64,000 nucleotides of DNA. Origin: Antilocapra americana. Its lineage: Eukaryota > Chordata > Mammalia > Artiodactyla > Antilocapridae. The DNA lies in the NCBI GenBank assembly GCA_007570785.1, contig ML664175.1, forward strand, positions 7,908,050-7,972,049, written 5' to 3'. Shown here piece after piece: positions 36,661 through 48,229 of the stretch. Each line of letters starts with the position of its first letter. The stretch's first letter is position 1. A program made the translations under genes and the position numbers. The notes beneath the pieces were generated by a model. The model saw only the letters and a list, made by a program, of their open reading frames with translations, did no database searches and was not told the origin of the DNA.

Positions 36661-36764
36661 AAGGAAATAATAGAACTTATATTTAAGAATTATTAAAAGA
36701 AAATTTTACAGAAACAAAAGATCTTAGGATGCAAATTGACAAAGATAACACTAGAAAATCAACT

Positions 36765-37192
36765 TGAAACTGTCTACTTTGAAATAGATCCTGATAAAAT
36801 TATTACTAGAGAGTTCTAGTCCTAAAGTGATTAGTACCCTTATTTTAAAAAAGCCCCAGAAGACTCCCTAGCCCCTTCCACACAGTGAAGATAAAAGAAG
36901 TCACATTCTACAAGTCTGAAGGGGCCTCCACCATGCTAGAGCCTTGATCTTGGACTTCCTAGCTCTAAAACTATGATAAATAAATGTTTGTTGTTTATAA
37001 GCCACTGGTCTTTGGCATTTGATTATAGAAGCCCATGGAGAAGGTGACGGCAACCCACTCTAGTGGGTTGCCTGGAAAATCCCATGGACAGAGGAGCCTA
37101 GCAGGCTACAGTTCATGGAGTCACAAAAAGTCGGACATGACTGAGTGACTTCACTTTCTTTCACTTTATAGCAGCCCAGACAGACTAAGACA
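36765..37192 (+). mobile_element. MLT1-type (MaLR) solitary LTR, split by a SINE
   Basis: gtgattagtacccttatttt, aaaaaagccccagaagactc, cttgatcttggacttcctag, aataaatgtttgttgtttat and agcagcccagacagactaag match the 3' half of MLT1 LTRs, including the poly(A)-signal region. Old retroviral-like LTR without internal genes. Confidence 0.8.
37036..37165 (+). mobile_element. BovA monomer SINE inside the MLT1 LTR
   Basis: ggagaaggtgacggcaaccc to gacttcactttctttcact. Flanks ttatagaagccca (37023-37035) and ttatagcagccca (37166-37178) form a 13-bp TSD with one mismatch, so the insertion point in the LTR is exact. Confidence 0.92.
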
Positions 37193-37744
37193 AAAGGCTA
37201 GTTTATTATTGGAAAATCCATTAATATCATATAATACATTAATAGATATATGAAGAGAAAGTATTTGATAGTCTCCACAGATGCTGAAAAGCATTTGACA
37301 AAATTCAATGCACATTGCTAATAAAATGTTCAAAAAATAGAAATTGATGGATATTTCCTTATAAAATTTCATAAAAATAATTATATGTTTATACATCTAG
37401 ATACATATGTGTATATATATTAAACATAAATGTTTATACATATAGATATATGTACATATGAAACAGACATAATTTATGCAAAGTTGGCAAAATATTGATG
37501 ATTATTGAGTCTGAGTATAGAATATACAGGAAATCATTATATTAGTCTTGCAAACTTTCTGTAATTTTTGCATTACATTGAAATAGAAAATTGTAAAATT
37601 CAATTTCTCTGAATAATGGAGATAAAAAATAGGCTAAACAATGTCATTTTCTGCTATCGTTTTTAACCAAGTTATTGTAATAGCCTTTTAATATGGTAAT
37701 TCTTGTTAAAACAACAATCACTATTTACTGCCATTTATAAAGTA

Positions 37745-37935
37745 TATATCATTGACGGTACATTTATACAGTGTTATCTCACTGATTTTTCACAAAACAA
37801 CCTGAAAGGGAGGTATAGTTACAGCCCCATTTTACACAAGAGGAAGCTGAGGCTACTTGAAGTAAAGTGGTTTGCCAAGTTGATGAAGGCAGTAAGTGAC
37901 AGGTTCAAGATGGAAATCCATGTCTGTCTCTCTTA
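37745..37935 (-). mobile_element. MIR SINE
   Basis: Antisense MIR: cagccccattttacacaaga, ggaagctgaggctacttga, gtggtttgccaagttga, gtgacaggttcaagatgga. A TA-rich stretch with no gene lies just before it (37370-37470). Confidence 0.75.
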
Positions 37936-37969
37936 CTCTCTCAGGTCTATCCTTCAGTGCATCCATTAA

Positions 37970-38515
37970 ACCCCTAAGACAGGTTAGTCTTTCTATATAC
38001 TTTTGCTTAAATGTGAGAATTATATCCTAGGCTTCTTTTGTATTCCCAAAGCACAGTATGTGGTTTGCACATCACAAATAATTATATTTGTTGATTTGAG
38101 TTAAATTACAATGTAATATGAAAAAATAGAAAAAAATAAGTCTGTGTTTACTTAGTTCCCTGTGTATATTGATTCTCTTTGTCTTCACTTTCACCCAAAG
38201 AGTAGAATCTGTTAGCTGACAGAATGAAAAATTTAGATAAATTAATATGAGAAGAAGATTGATTATATAAAGGTAGTCAAACAAAATATTTGACTAAGGA
38301 ATTTTGACTTTTAGGTGGAAATTTTATTGATGGTAAATTCAGTAACGACGGGGGAAAAGATACAAGATGCTTGTGTCTTTCATACTCTATCTGTTTTGAA
38401 AAATGTGGCCTAGATATAGTGTAGTTGACATCATATAATTTATGTGTTTATAAATCCTCCAGTACATGGAGTACCTTCAGTCATTGACCATTGCCTAAAG
38501 GATAAGGTATATTTT
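37970..38515. other. intron sequence with no recognised element
   Basis: AT-rich. Nothing recognised. Confidence 0.5.
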
Positions 38516-38892
38516 CCCTGCGTACACATTTTATTGAACTATAGCATACATAAAGTATGCAAATCACAGTTGTCCAGCTGGATAAATTTTCACACAGTGC
38601 AGTTACATGTTAACAGAACCTCAGAAATCCTGATCATGTTCCTTTCCAGTCACCTAATCCCTCTGATAGTTGTTCACTACTTTGACTTCTAACATGATAT
38701 GACTTTTGCCTGTTGTGAGACTTCATTTATATCAAAACAGAGAATACATCTATTTCATGCTGGATTTCTTTCACTCCTCATTATTTTTCTGTGAGACTTT
38801 TACCCTGATAGTTTGTTCATTCTCAATACAGTATGATACTCAAATGTATGAATATGCCACTGTTTATTTATGCATTTTACTGTTGTGATCAA
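38516..38892 (-). mobile_element. ancient L1 3' end
   Basis: acattttattgaactatagc, gcacacagtgcagtt-like wording, and cagtcacctaatccctctga follow the antisense 3' UTR of old L1s. It abuts a BovB at its right edge. Confidence 0.5.
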
Positions 38893-41626
38893 GGCATATT
38901 GGAAGTGGTCAAATAGGAGATGACGAGAGTGAATATCAACATTCCAATCAGCAAACTAAGATGGACTGGAAGGGGTGAATTTAACTCAGATGACCGTTAT
39001 ATCTACTACTGTGGGCTGGAATCTCTTAGAAGAAATGGAGTAGCCATCATGGTCAACAAGAGTCCGAAATGCAGCACTTGGATGCAATCTCAAAAACAAC
39101 AGAATGATCTCTGTTTCCAAGGCAAACTATTCAATATCACGGTAATTCAAGTCTATGCCCCGGCCAGTAATGCTGAAGAAGCTGAAGTTGAACAGTTTTA
39201 TGAAGACCTACAAGACCTATTGGAACTAACACCCCCAAAAGATGTCTTTTTCATTACAGGGCCTGGAATGCAAAGGTAGGAAGTCAAGAAACACCTGGAG
39301 GAAAAGGCAAATTTGGCCTTGGAGTACAGAATGAAGCAGGGCAAAGACTAATAGAGTTTTGCCAATGCACTGGTCATAGCAAACACCCTCTTGCAACAAC
39401 ACAAGAGAAGACTCTACACATGGACATCACCAGATGGTTGACATCAAAATAAGATTGATTATATTCTTTGCAGCCAGAGATGCAGAAGCTCTATAGAGTC
39501 AGCAAAAACAAGACAAGGAGCTGACTGTGGCTCAGATCATGAACTCCCTATTTCCAAATTCAGACTGAAAGTGAAGAAAGTAGAGAAAACCACTAGACCA
39601 TTCAAGTATGACCTAAATCAAATCCCTTATGAGTATACAGTAAGAGTGAGAAATAAATTTAAGGGACTGATAGACAGACTGCCTGATGAACTATGGACGG
39701 AGGTTAGTGATATTGTACAGGAGCCAAGAATCAAGACCATCCCCAAGAAAAAGAAATGCAAAAAAGCAAAATGGCTGTGTGAGGAGGCCTTATAGATAGC
39801 TGCGAAAAGAAGGGAAGTGAAAAGCAGAGGAGGACAGGAAAGATATACTCGTTTGAATGCAGAGTTCCAAAGAAGAGCAAGGAGAGGTAAGAAAAGTTTC
39901 CTCAGCTATCAATGCAAAGAAATAGAGGAAAACACTAGAATGGGAAAGACTAGAGATCTCTTCAAGAAAATTGGAGATACCAAGGGAACATTTTCTGCAA
40001 AGATAGCACAATAAAACACAGAAATGGTACGGACCTAACAAAAACAGAAGATATTAAGAAGAGATGGCAAGAATATACAGAAGAACTGTACAAAAAAGAT
40101 CTTTATGACCCAGAATCATGATGGTGTGCTCACTCACCTAGAGACAGACATCCTTGAATATGAAGTCAAGTGGGTCTTAGGAAGCATCACTACAAACAAA
40201 GCTAGTGGAAGCAATGGAATTCCAGTTGTGCTGTTTCAAATCCTGAACGGTGATGCTGTGAAAGTGCTGCACGCACTATGCCAGCAAATCTGGAAAACTC
40301 AGCAGTGGCCACAGGATTGGGAAATGTCAATTTTCATTACAATCCCAAAGAAAGGCAATGCCAAAGAATGCTCAAACTACTGCACAATTGCACCCATCTC
40401 ACACGCTAGTAAAGTAATGCTTAAAATTTTCCAAGCCAGGCTTCAGTAATACATGAAGTGTGAACTTCCAGATGTTCAAGCTGGTTTTAGAAAAGGCACA
40501 GGAAACAGAGATCAAATTGCTAACATTCGCTGGATCATCAAAAAAGCAAGAGAGTTCCAGAAAAACATCAATTTCTGCTTTATTGACTATGCCAAAACTT
40601 TTGACTGTGTAGAACACAATAAACTGTAGAAAATTCTGAAAGATGGGAATATCAGACCATGTGACCTGCCTCTTGATAAACCTGTATGCAGTTCAGGAAG
40701 CAATAGTTCAAACTGGGCATGGAAAAACAGACTGGTTCCAAATAGGAAAAGGAGTATGTCAAGGCTATATATTGTCATCCTGCTTATTTAACTTATATGG
40801 GCTTGAGGAAACACAAGCTAGAATCAAGATTTCAGGGAGAAATATCAATAACCTCAGATATGCAGATGACAGTACCCTTATGGCAGAAAGGGAAGAGGAA
40901 CTAAAGAGCATCTTGATGAAAGTGAAAGAGGAGAGTGAAAAAGTTGGCTTAAAGCTCAACATTCAGAAAACTAACATCATGGCATCCAGTCCCATCACTT
41001 CATGGCAAATAGATGGGGAAACAGTGGCTGACCTTATTTTTGGGGGCTCCAAAATCACTGTAGATGGTCACTGCAGCCATGAAATTAAAAGATGCTTACT
41101 CCTTGGAAGGAAAGTTATGATGAACTTAGCATATTAAAAAGCAGAAACATTACTTTTCCAACAAAGGTCTGTCTAAGTCAAGGCTATGGTTTTTCCAGTG
41201 GTCATATATGGATGTGAGAGTTGGACTATAAAGAAAGCTGAGTGCTCAAAAATTGATGCTTTTGAACGGTGGTGTTGGAGAAGACTCTTGAGAGTCCCTT
41301 GGAGTGCAAGGAGATCCAACCAGTCCATCCTAAATGAAATCAGTCCTGGCTGTTCATTGGAAGGGCTGATGTTGAAACTGAAAATCCAGTTCTTTGGCCA
41401 CCTGATGTGAAGAGCTGACTCTTGGAAGGACCTTGATGCTGGGAAAGATTGAGAGCAGAAGGATGGGACGACAGAGGATGAGATGATTGGATAGCATCAC
41501 TGACTCAATGGACATGGCTTTAGGTGGACTCCAGGAGTTGGTGATGGACAGGGAGGCCTGGTGTGCTGCAGTTCATGGGGTAGCAAATAGTTGGACACGA
41601 CTGAGCGTCTGAACTGAACTGAACTG
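38893..41626 (+). mobile_element. large BovB LINE (about 2.7 kb), 5'-truncated, inactivated
   Basis: Sense BovB from the endonuclease N-terminal region (gtggtcaaataggagatgac) through linker and RT to the 3' tail (ctgagcgtctgaactgaact..). It is bounded on both sides by L1 sequence. A possible imperfect TSD is actgttgtgatc at 38879-38890 and actgttagtgata from 41623. Confidence 0.92.
38920..41410 (+). pseudogene. BovB ORF remnant: endonuclease, linker, RT
   Basis: Open pieces: 38920-39279 holds endonuclease (..GEFNSDDRYIYYCGLES.. and ITVIQVYAPASN; the usual GDWNAK box reads GPGMQR, so a catalytic-domain motif is lost). 39571-39795 and 39817-40014 are linker. 40105-40449 and 40643-41137 are RT, with YADD at 40859-40870. 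41186-41410 is the C-terminal zinc-ribbon-like tail region. At least five stops or shifts separate them. Confidence 0.9.
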
Positions 41627-41635
41627 TTAGTGATA

Positions 41636-43240
41636 ACATACAGTATTTGTCATTGACTCATTCACTTATTTTTGAGAAGCATAGTATTTTGTAGGTCCAC
41701 CTAAGTTGCTACAAATGGCAGAATTTCATTCTTTTTATGTGCTCAGTCACTCAGTTGTGGCCAACTCTTTGTGATCCCATGGACTGTATAGCCCACAAGG
41801 CCCCTCTGTTCATGGGATTTCCCATTCTTTTATAGCTGAGAAATATTCTATTGTATGTATGTACCACGTCTTTATCTGATCATTTGTTGATGGGTTCTTG
41901 GGTGCTTCTGTGTCTTAGCTATTGTAAAAATGATGTTGTGAACATGGGGTACATGTTTCTTTTTGAGTCAGAGTTTTCATTATTTCTGGATATGTGCCCA
42001 GGAGTGGATTTACTAGATGATATGGTAGTTCTATTTTTAATTTTTAAGGAACTTTCATCCTGTTTTACACAGTGTCTGCTCTAATTTACATTCCCACCAA
42101 GTACAGGGTTCCTTTTTCCTCACATCCTCACCATCACTTTTTATTTGTATACATTTTGATGATAGCCATTCAATAGCTGTGTGGTTGTACGTTGTTTTTA
42201 TTTCTATAATAATTTATATAATATTTATAATTTCTATAATAATTAGCATTGTTGAGCAGTTTTTCAAATGCCTGTTGACCATCTGTATGTCTCCTGTGAA
42301 AAATGTCTATTCAGGTCTTCTGCCCGCTGTTTTGATTTGCTTTTTTATGTTGAATTGTATGAGCTGTTTATATATTTTGGATATCAACCCCTTGTTGGGC
42401 ATATCATTTGCAAACATTTTCTGCCATTCAGTAAGTTGTCTTTGCATTTTGTCAGTGTTTCCCTTTGCTCTACAAAGCTTTTAAGTTTACTTAGGTCCCA
42501 TTTGTCTTCACTTTTATTTCTTTTACCTTAGAAGGCAGTCAATAAAATACTGCTACAATTTATGTCAAAGCATGTTCTGCCTGTATTTTCTTCTAAGAGC
42601 TTTATAGTTCTGTTCTTTGCTTTAGATCTTTTATCCATTTTGAGTTTATCTTTTTTTATGGTGTGAAGAAATGTTGTAACCTCATTCTTTTACATGCAGC
42701 GGTCCAGTTTTCATAACGCCTCTTGTTGAAGAGACTGTCTTTTCTCCATCATGTATCATTACCTCCTTTGTTGTAGGTTAATTGACCATAGGCTGTGGGT
42801 TTGTTTCTGGACTCTGTATCCTGTTCTGTTGATCAGTGTGTCTGTTTTTATGCTAGTACTTTGCTATTCCGATTACTCTAGACTTTAGTTACAGTCTGAA
42901 ATCTGGGTGTGTGAAACCGCCAGCTTTGTTCTTTTTTCTCAGGATTTCTTGTCTGTTTGAGGTCTTCTGTGGTTTCATATGAATTTTAGGATTATTCTAG
43001 TTCTGTGAAAACTGCCGTAGTATTTTGATAGAGAGTGCATTAAATCTGTAGATAGTTATGGATAGTATGGTCATTTTAACATGTCAATGAATGGTTTATT
43101 TTGAGATATAGAAGTTCTTAATTTTAACAGTGCAATTTATAAGTATCCTCCTTTATTATTAGAACTGTTTTTGTCCTCTTTGATTAATCTTCGCCAACTC
43201 AAGATTATGAACATAGTCTCATTTTTTCTCTAAAAGCTTT
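41636..43240 (-). mobile_element. L1 LINE, ORF2 3' half without its 3' UTR
   Basis: Antisense L1 begins at gataacatacagtatttgtc, the last bases of ORF2 or the start of the 3' UTR, directly after BovB. It continues through ORF2 (gggcatatcatttgcaaaca; tccattttgagtttatcttt; ctctagactttagttacag) to about 43240. The normal 3' UTR is absent. Heavily mutated. Confidence 0.82.
41739..41822 (-). mobile_element. partial BovA SINE inside L1
   Basis: gctcagtcactcagttgtgg, ccatggactgtatagcccac and ctctgttcatgggatttc. Flanks cattctttttat (41727-41738) and cattcttttat (41823-41833) are a TSD with one T difference. Confidence 0.85.
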
Positions 43241-43350
43241 ATTTTTTTACCTTTCAGTTTTAAAGCCACAATCCATCTGAAATTTGTTTTTTGTGTATCA
43301 ACTTCCACTTGATGAAGTTATATAGAAAGATCTTGTACTCTCTTAAGGTC
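43140..43350 (-). mobile_element. second L1 ORF2 fragment, older
   Basis: ctaaaagctttatttttttac, cacaatccatctgaaatttg and gtgtatcaacttccacttg repeat an ORF2 segment already present at about 42590-42660. It is therefore a different L1 copy abutting the first. Confidence 0.55.
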
Positions 43351-43354
43351 AGAT

Positions 43355-44600
43355 GTGGAGAATATAACAGAAGTATGTAGAAGTGTATACCCAATAATAC
43401 TATTCTTTGTGTACTAAGTATAGCTTTTAAAAACAGTATTAAATGAAGATATTGATTTTATTGGCATGGAAAAATATTGAGTGAAAGGAGTAGGTTACAG
43501 AACATAAAGCATTTATACAAATAACATGCACACATATATTTTAGATAAATCAATTCATACAGTGTTATCCTAAAGGATAATCAGGCATAGTGTAACAATA
43601 TATCTGTGAATCGTGTGACTTATGGTAATCCTTACTTTTCTTTGAGCTTTTCTGTATGGTTTGAATTTTTCTTCAATGAATACATATCTTCATTTCCACA
43701 ATAAACATGAAAAATCATTCTTATTTAAATGCAAGCAAGTACACAGGGGAGAAGAATTATCCAAAGATACCCACAGTATCCTTTTAGGTTTTTTCTTTCC
43801 ATCATTTATCTTGGCATGGATAGTGGCTGTTTTATACTTTAATAAAAATTTTAATTCCTGTTTAATTAGTCTTCTGAACTTGTTACAAGTCTGGCCTGCG
43901 GGGGAGAGAGGCTTTAACAAAGGAACTGTGGGCAATAAATAGGTTTACTTTTATAATGAAAAATGATTCATGATCAAATGTATCACTTTTATGGTTTATC
44001 TACATGCTTTATGAAAGAAAGAGCCAATTCCTGCATATCTCTGCATGTTTATTAGTAGAGCCAGTTCAGCTGTGTGTGCTTTGCCTTCATGTCAAAAACA
44101 TGACAGTATATACAATTCATCAGTCTTCTGCAAATTTTCCTCTCCTGATTCTGTAGATGTTATTGAGTTTTCCCATAACTTCTGGGGGATGGAAGAGTCA
44201 CAGGTCAGCCTATTTTAAGTAGTTTTATACATTTGTTATTCTGTTTAGGAGCCTAAAAGTTTTTCATTTATTAACACAGTTTTTGCAGAAGTGTCTATTT
44301 ACTAGTACTTAGATGTGAGTATCTTTTCACTACTAGAGAATTTCTTAACTCGCTTCCCTCTGTTTATCACTAAAAGCTTATTCTCTTTAATTATGCATCT
44401 TATTATTGATTCCATTCCATTCGTTTGACTTTTTTTTTTCTTTTTTGGATTTCTGTAGTCTGACTACTGTATCAGTCATTTTCTAATCTTCTGCTCTGAG
44501 AATTATTCCTGAATTCTAGAGAATTTTATTAAGCTAGCCTTCAAATTACTAATTTATTTTCACAAATTGTCTTTTATGCTCTTTCCTTTATCAAGTTATA
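43355..44600. other. intron sequence with no recognised element
   Basis: AT-rich. Short ORFs at 43661-43942 (+) and 43690-43935 (-) are mutual shadows. Nothing recognised. Confidence 0.5.
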
Positions 44601-44619
44601 TTCCTTAATACGTTATTAA

Positions 44620-45190
44620 TTTTTGAAAACAGAAGTACATGGTTAAAGCAGTAAAAAAACATATTCTGTGAAAAGTTTCTCTTTGATACCTGACAAGTTT
44701 ACCACTGTTTCCAGTTTCTTGGCTATTTCCAGAAACATTTTAAGCATAAACATGTATATATGAATGGACCATTTTTCTTTTCTACATAAGTGATCACATA
44801 TTTTCCATATTCTTCTGCCACCTGCTATTTTACTAAACTTAACATTTGGACTATATAAACACATTTAGATCTACCTCATTCTCTATGATAATTTTTAATA
44901 TTATTTTCAATGGAATGGATTTATAAAAATATACTTAATTCTTATATCAATACATATTTAAACTATTTTTAATATTTTGGCACTATAAATAATGGAGCAT
45001 ATCTTTTTTGTTTATATGTGCAAATATATTTAAACAGAAAATTCTTTGAAGTTGAATTGCCAAAAGATTTGTGCATTTAAAATTTTTCTAATTTTTCCCT
45101 AAAAAGCAAGACAGTACATTTCTATTTTAGCAATCTGATAGAAAAATATCCTCTCATTAGTTTTCATTTCTTTAAATATAAATGAAATTA
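44620..45190 (-). mobile_element. ancient L1-like 3' block
   Basis: accactgtttccagtttctt, ccagaaacattttaagcata, atctacctcattctctatga, gcactataaataatggagca and agttgaattgccaaaagatt follow an old antisense L1 3' module. Strongly diverged. Confidence 0.55.
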
Positions 45191-45199
45191 TGCATTTTC

Positions 45200-45730
45200 A
45201 CATGTTTAAGGCCTTTGTCTTTTTTTAAAGAATTCCCAAGAAAATTATCAATAAAGTTAATAAAATAACCATTACCACTAATAAAAAATTAGAAGTAATC
45301 AAATGTTTAGGATGTTTTAATCACCTCCAGCTAAAATATAGATTAGCTGAAGCATTTTTTAACTATGTATCTATTAGCTCCATTTCCTTTTCTGCAAAGA
45401 CAAAATAACTTAGTTGAAATTTACCAAAAAGATAAACCCCTACTTTTTATCTTATAAGTTGTAAATAATTGATAGAAATCAATTTTATCCTAAAAAAGAA
45501 CTTCAACTACAGATTACATTTAAATAAGTAATGAGAAAATGTACAGGAAACTACAAGAAATGAAGTTCATAAAGATCTGAGTCTTTTAAGAAAAAGCTAC
45601 AGGCAGTGATTTTGCAGTATAAGTTATAAACTGGGAAATACATGAAACTGATTAATTATGAGTGGTTTTTATGAGCTATGTACATGGAATAAAGTTATAT
45701 GCATATTTTATTGATAATTCTTAATAAAAA
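45200..45730. other. intron sequence with no recognised element
   Basis: Very AT-rich. Nothing recognised. Confidence 0.5.
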
Positions 45731-45743
45731 TTATTGATATGCA

Positions 45744-45960
45744 CAGTGGTGGTGGTTTTGTTGCTAAGTCATGTCTGACTCTTGCAACCCCATGGCCTGA
45801 GGCCTACTAGGCTTCTCTGTCCATGGGATTCTCCAGGCAAGAATACTAGAATGGGTTGCCATTTCATCCTCCAGGGGATCTTCCTGACCCAGGAATCAAA
45901 CCCAGCTCTCCTGCATTGCAGGCAGTTTCTTTACTGACTGAGCTATGAGGAAGCCCCTCA
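45744..45960 (-). mobile_element. Bov-tA SINE with perfect 12-bp TSD
   Basis: Antisense Bov-tA: tail at the left (gtggtggttttgttgctaag), BovA body, then gcattgcaggcagtttcttt and the head (gagctatgaggaagcccc). tattgatatgca is exact at 45732-45743 and 45961-45972. Confidence 0.95.
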
Positions 45961-46049
45961 TATTGATATGCATGGGGCCTTTTATTTTCATGCAGAAATT
46001 TGGGTCTTTTAAGACACAGTAATGGCTTTTCCCCATGGGGAGTTTTCGG

Positions 46050-46069
46050 TTTTTTTTTTTTTTTTTTTT
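46050..46069. repeat. (T)20 homopolymer
   Basis: Twenty T in a row. It could be the A-tail of an otherwise lost - strand retroelement, but no body is seen next to it. Confidence 0.9.
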
Positions 46070-46109
46070 GAGGTTGTTTTAGGTAAAATTTACTCAGATA
46101 CATTATCAT

Positions 46110-46830
46110 CTCATTAAAAAAAAACTTAATCTTACATTGAAGTATAGCTGATTAACAGTGTTGTGATACTTTCATGTGTTCAGGAAAGGTACTCAGCCAT
46201 ACATATACATGTATCTATTCTCCCCCAAAACTCCCCTCCCATCCTGGCTGCCACATAACATTGAACAGAGTTCCATGTGCTATCCAGTAGAACCTTGTTG
46301 GTTAGCCATTTTAAACATAGCAGTGTGTACATGTTGATGCCAAACTCCCTAACCATCCCTCCCTCCCATCCTCCCCGCGCATTAACCATAAATTTATTCT
46401 CTTAAGTCTGTGAATCTCTTTCTGTTTTGTAAATCATTTGTATCATTTCTTTATAGATTCCACATGTAAGCAATGCCATATGATATTTATCCTTCTCAGT
46501 CTGATTTACTTAAACTAATCTATAAGTCCATCCATGTTGCTGAAAATGGCATTATTTCATTATTTTTAATGGCTGAATAATATTCCATTATATATATATA
46601 CACACATATATCCATTATATATGTACACATTATATATATATATATATATAATGTGTGTATATATATACATATATATATGTATACACACACACACACACAC
46701 ACACACTAAATCATCTTTATCCATTCCTCTGTTGATGACATTTAGGTTACTTCCCTGTCTTGGTTGTTGCGTACAGCGCTGCAGTGAACATTGATGTATA
46801 TGTATCCTTTCGCACCCCATGGGAAGCTTT
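46110..46830 (-). mobile_element. young-looking L1 3' end
   Basis: Antisense bovine L1: attaacagtgttgtgatact, actcagccatacatatacat, tggctgccacataacattga, then the ORF2 tail (46520-46959 - frames contain MEYYSAIKNNEI and MFTAALYA). A long TA/CA repeat has expanded inside it. Confidence 0.9.
46587..46706. repeat. (TA)n/(CA)n compound microsatellite inside L1
   Basis: Alternating TA runs, TGTGTA and a terminal (AC) run. Largely self-complementary, so able to fold, and likely hypervariable. Confidence 0.9.
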
Positions 46831-47140
46831 ACACCAGCAAACTTTCAGATCACATCCAGTGTTGAACATGTCCTCTACCAGTCTGATTGATGACCCACTG
46901 TTCTCAGTGAGTCTGAGAAGAAAATGAAGGAATAGACATGGCCAAAGAACTGGATACAACCTTTACATTCTTTTGTCTGTCCATTTATCCATTTATGGTT
47001 CTAAGCAGACAAGGTGGTGTGAGAATCAAACATTTATCTTATCTGCTGTCTTAGCTGTTCCTAAAAAGTCTATCTAGGCAGAGAAGAGGTAAGAGCCAAG
47101 GTTGTATGTTAGAAAGACAGAACCAAACTTAGACCTTATG
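46830..47140. other. intron sequence with no recognised element
   Basis: Unique-looking sequence between L1 and BovB. Nothing recognised. Confidence 0.5.
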
Positions 47141-47142
47141 CT

Positions 47143-47514
47143 GAACTGTGGTGCTGGAGATCTTCTCTTGAGAGTCCCTTGGACTGCAAGGAGATCAAAC
47201 CAGTCAATACTAGAGGACATCAGTCCTGAATATTCATTGGAAGGACTGAGGCTAAAGCTCCACTACCTTGGCCACCTAATGCAAAGAACTGAACTGAAAA
47301 AATGGAAAGAACTGGAAAAAGACCCTGTTGCTGGGAAAGATTGAAGGCAGAAGGACAAGGGGGTGACAGAGGATGAGATGGTTAGATGGCATCACCAACT
47401 CAATGGACAGAGTTTGATCTAGCTCCAGGAGTTGGTGATGGACAGGGAAGCCTGGTGTGCTGCAGTCTATGGGGTCACAAAGAGTTGGGCACAACTGAGT
47501 GACTGAACTGAACT
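47143..47514 (+). mobile_element. BovB LINE 3'-end fragment
   Basis: Sense BovB from gaactgtggtgctggagatc to the tail gagtgactgaactgaactgt, about 370 bp, 5'-truncated. Confidence 0.92.
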
Positions 47515-47589
47515 GTACTGCTTCTACCGCAGTCATCACTGTAACCACCAAGTCCAAGCTGCTAGGTCTGCCCATTGCTAGTTCTCCTT

Positions 47590-48225
47590 CAGTGGCTCCT
47601 CTATACACTCCTGTTGCCACTTTTGGTCTCCTATAATCTGTTCTCCAGATGGCAACCGAAGTGATGTTTTACAAATGTAAAATGAGCCCCCAAACCTGCA
47701 GTGTTATTCCATAACTCTTAGGAGGTGAGGTCCTTATAACAGGCTCCAATCCTCTGTGACCCAGCCCTGGCTTCTCGTACCACTCTCCAGCACTCTGCTT
47801 CAGCCACACTGGCTTCTTTGCATCTTTGAACTTGTCAAGCACACTCTTTGGCTTGAGGAACACTTACTTGATGTGTTTTCCACCCAAAATGCTTTTCCAG
47901 GAGAGGGCAACATGGGTTGCTCTCTGACTTCATTCAGTTGTGCTTTTATGTTGCCTCATTTAAGATCTTCCCTTAGTACCCTACTAGAAAGGAAAAAAAA
48001 AATGTATGTTCAGTTCATATACTCTCTTATTCTGCATTTTATTTTTCCAGAACACTTACCACTACTTTGCGTTGTACTGAGTGGTTTTTATTGTCTGCCT
48101 CTCCTCACTATATTGTAAATTCCAAAATTGCAGGAATGCTCTGTTTTCTTCTTTGCTGTACTCTCAGTATGTAGTATCTGGTTCATAGTAGATAATCAGT
48201 AGGTGTTGCATAAATGAATGAAATC
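47590..48225 (+). mobile_element. L2 LINE 3' part
   Basis: Clear L2 order: tctgttctccagatggcaac, gtgacccagccctggcttct, ttcagccacactggcttctt, and finally tagtagataatcagtaggtg then aatgaatgaaat. The open frame 47756-48118 is L2-derived, not a gene. Confidence 0.85.
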
Positions 48226-48229
48226 TGCA

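Noticed and set aside
47756..48118. 120-codon open frame
   Set aside because: It follows the L2 consensus exactly in order, so it is L2-derived and not a gene.
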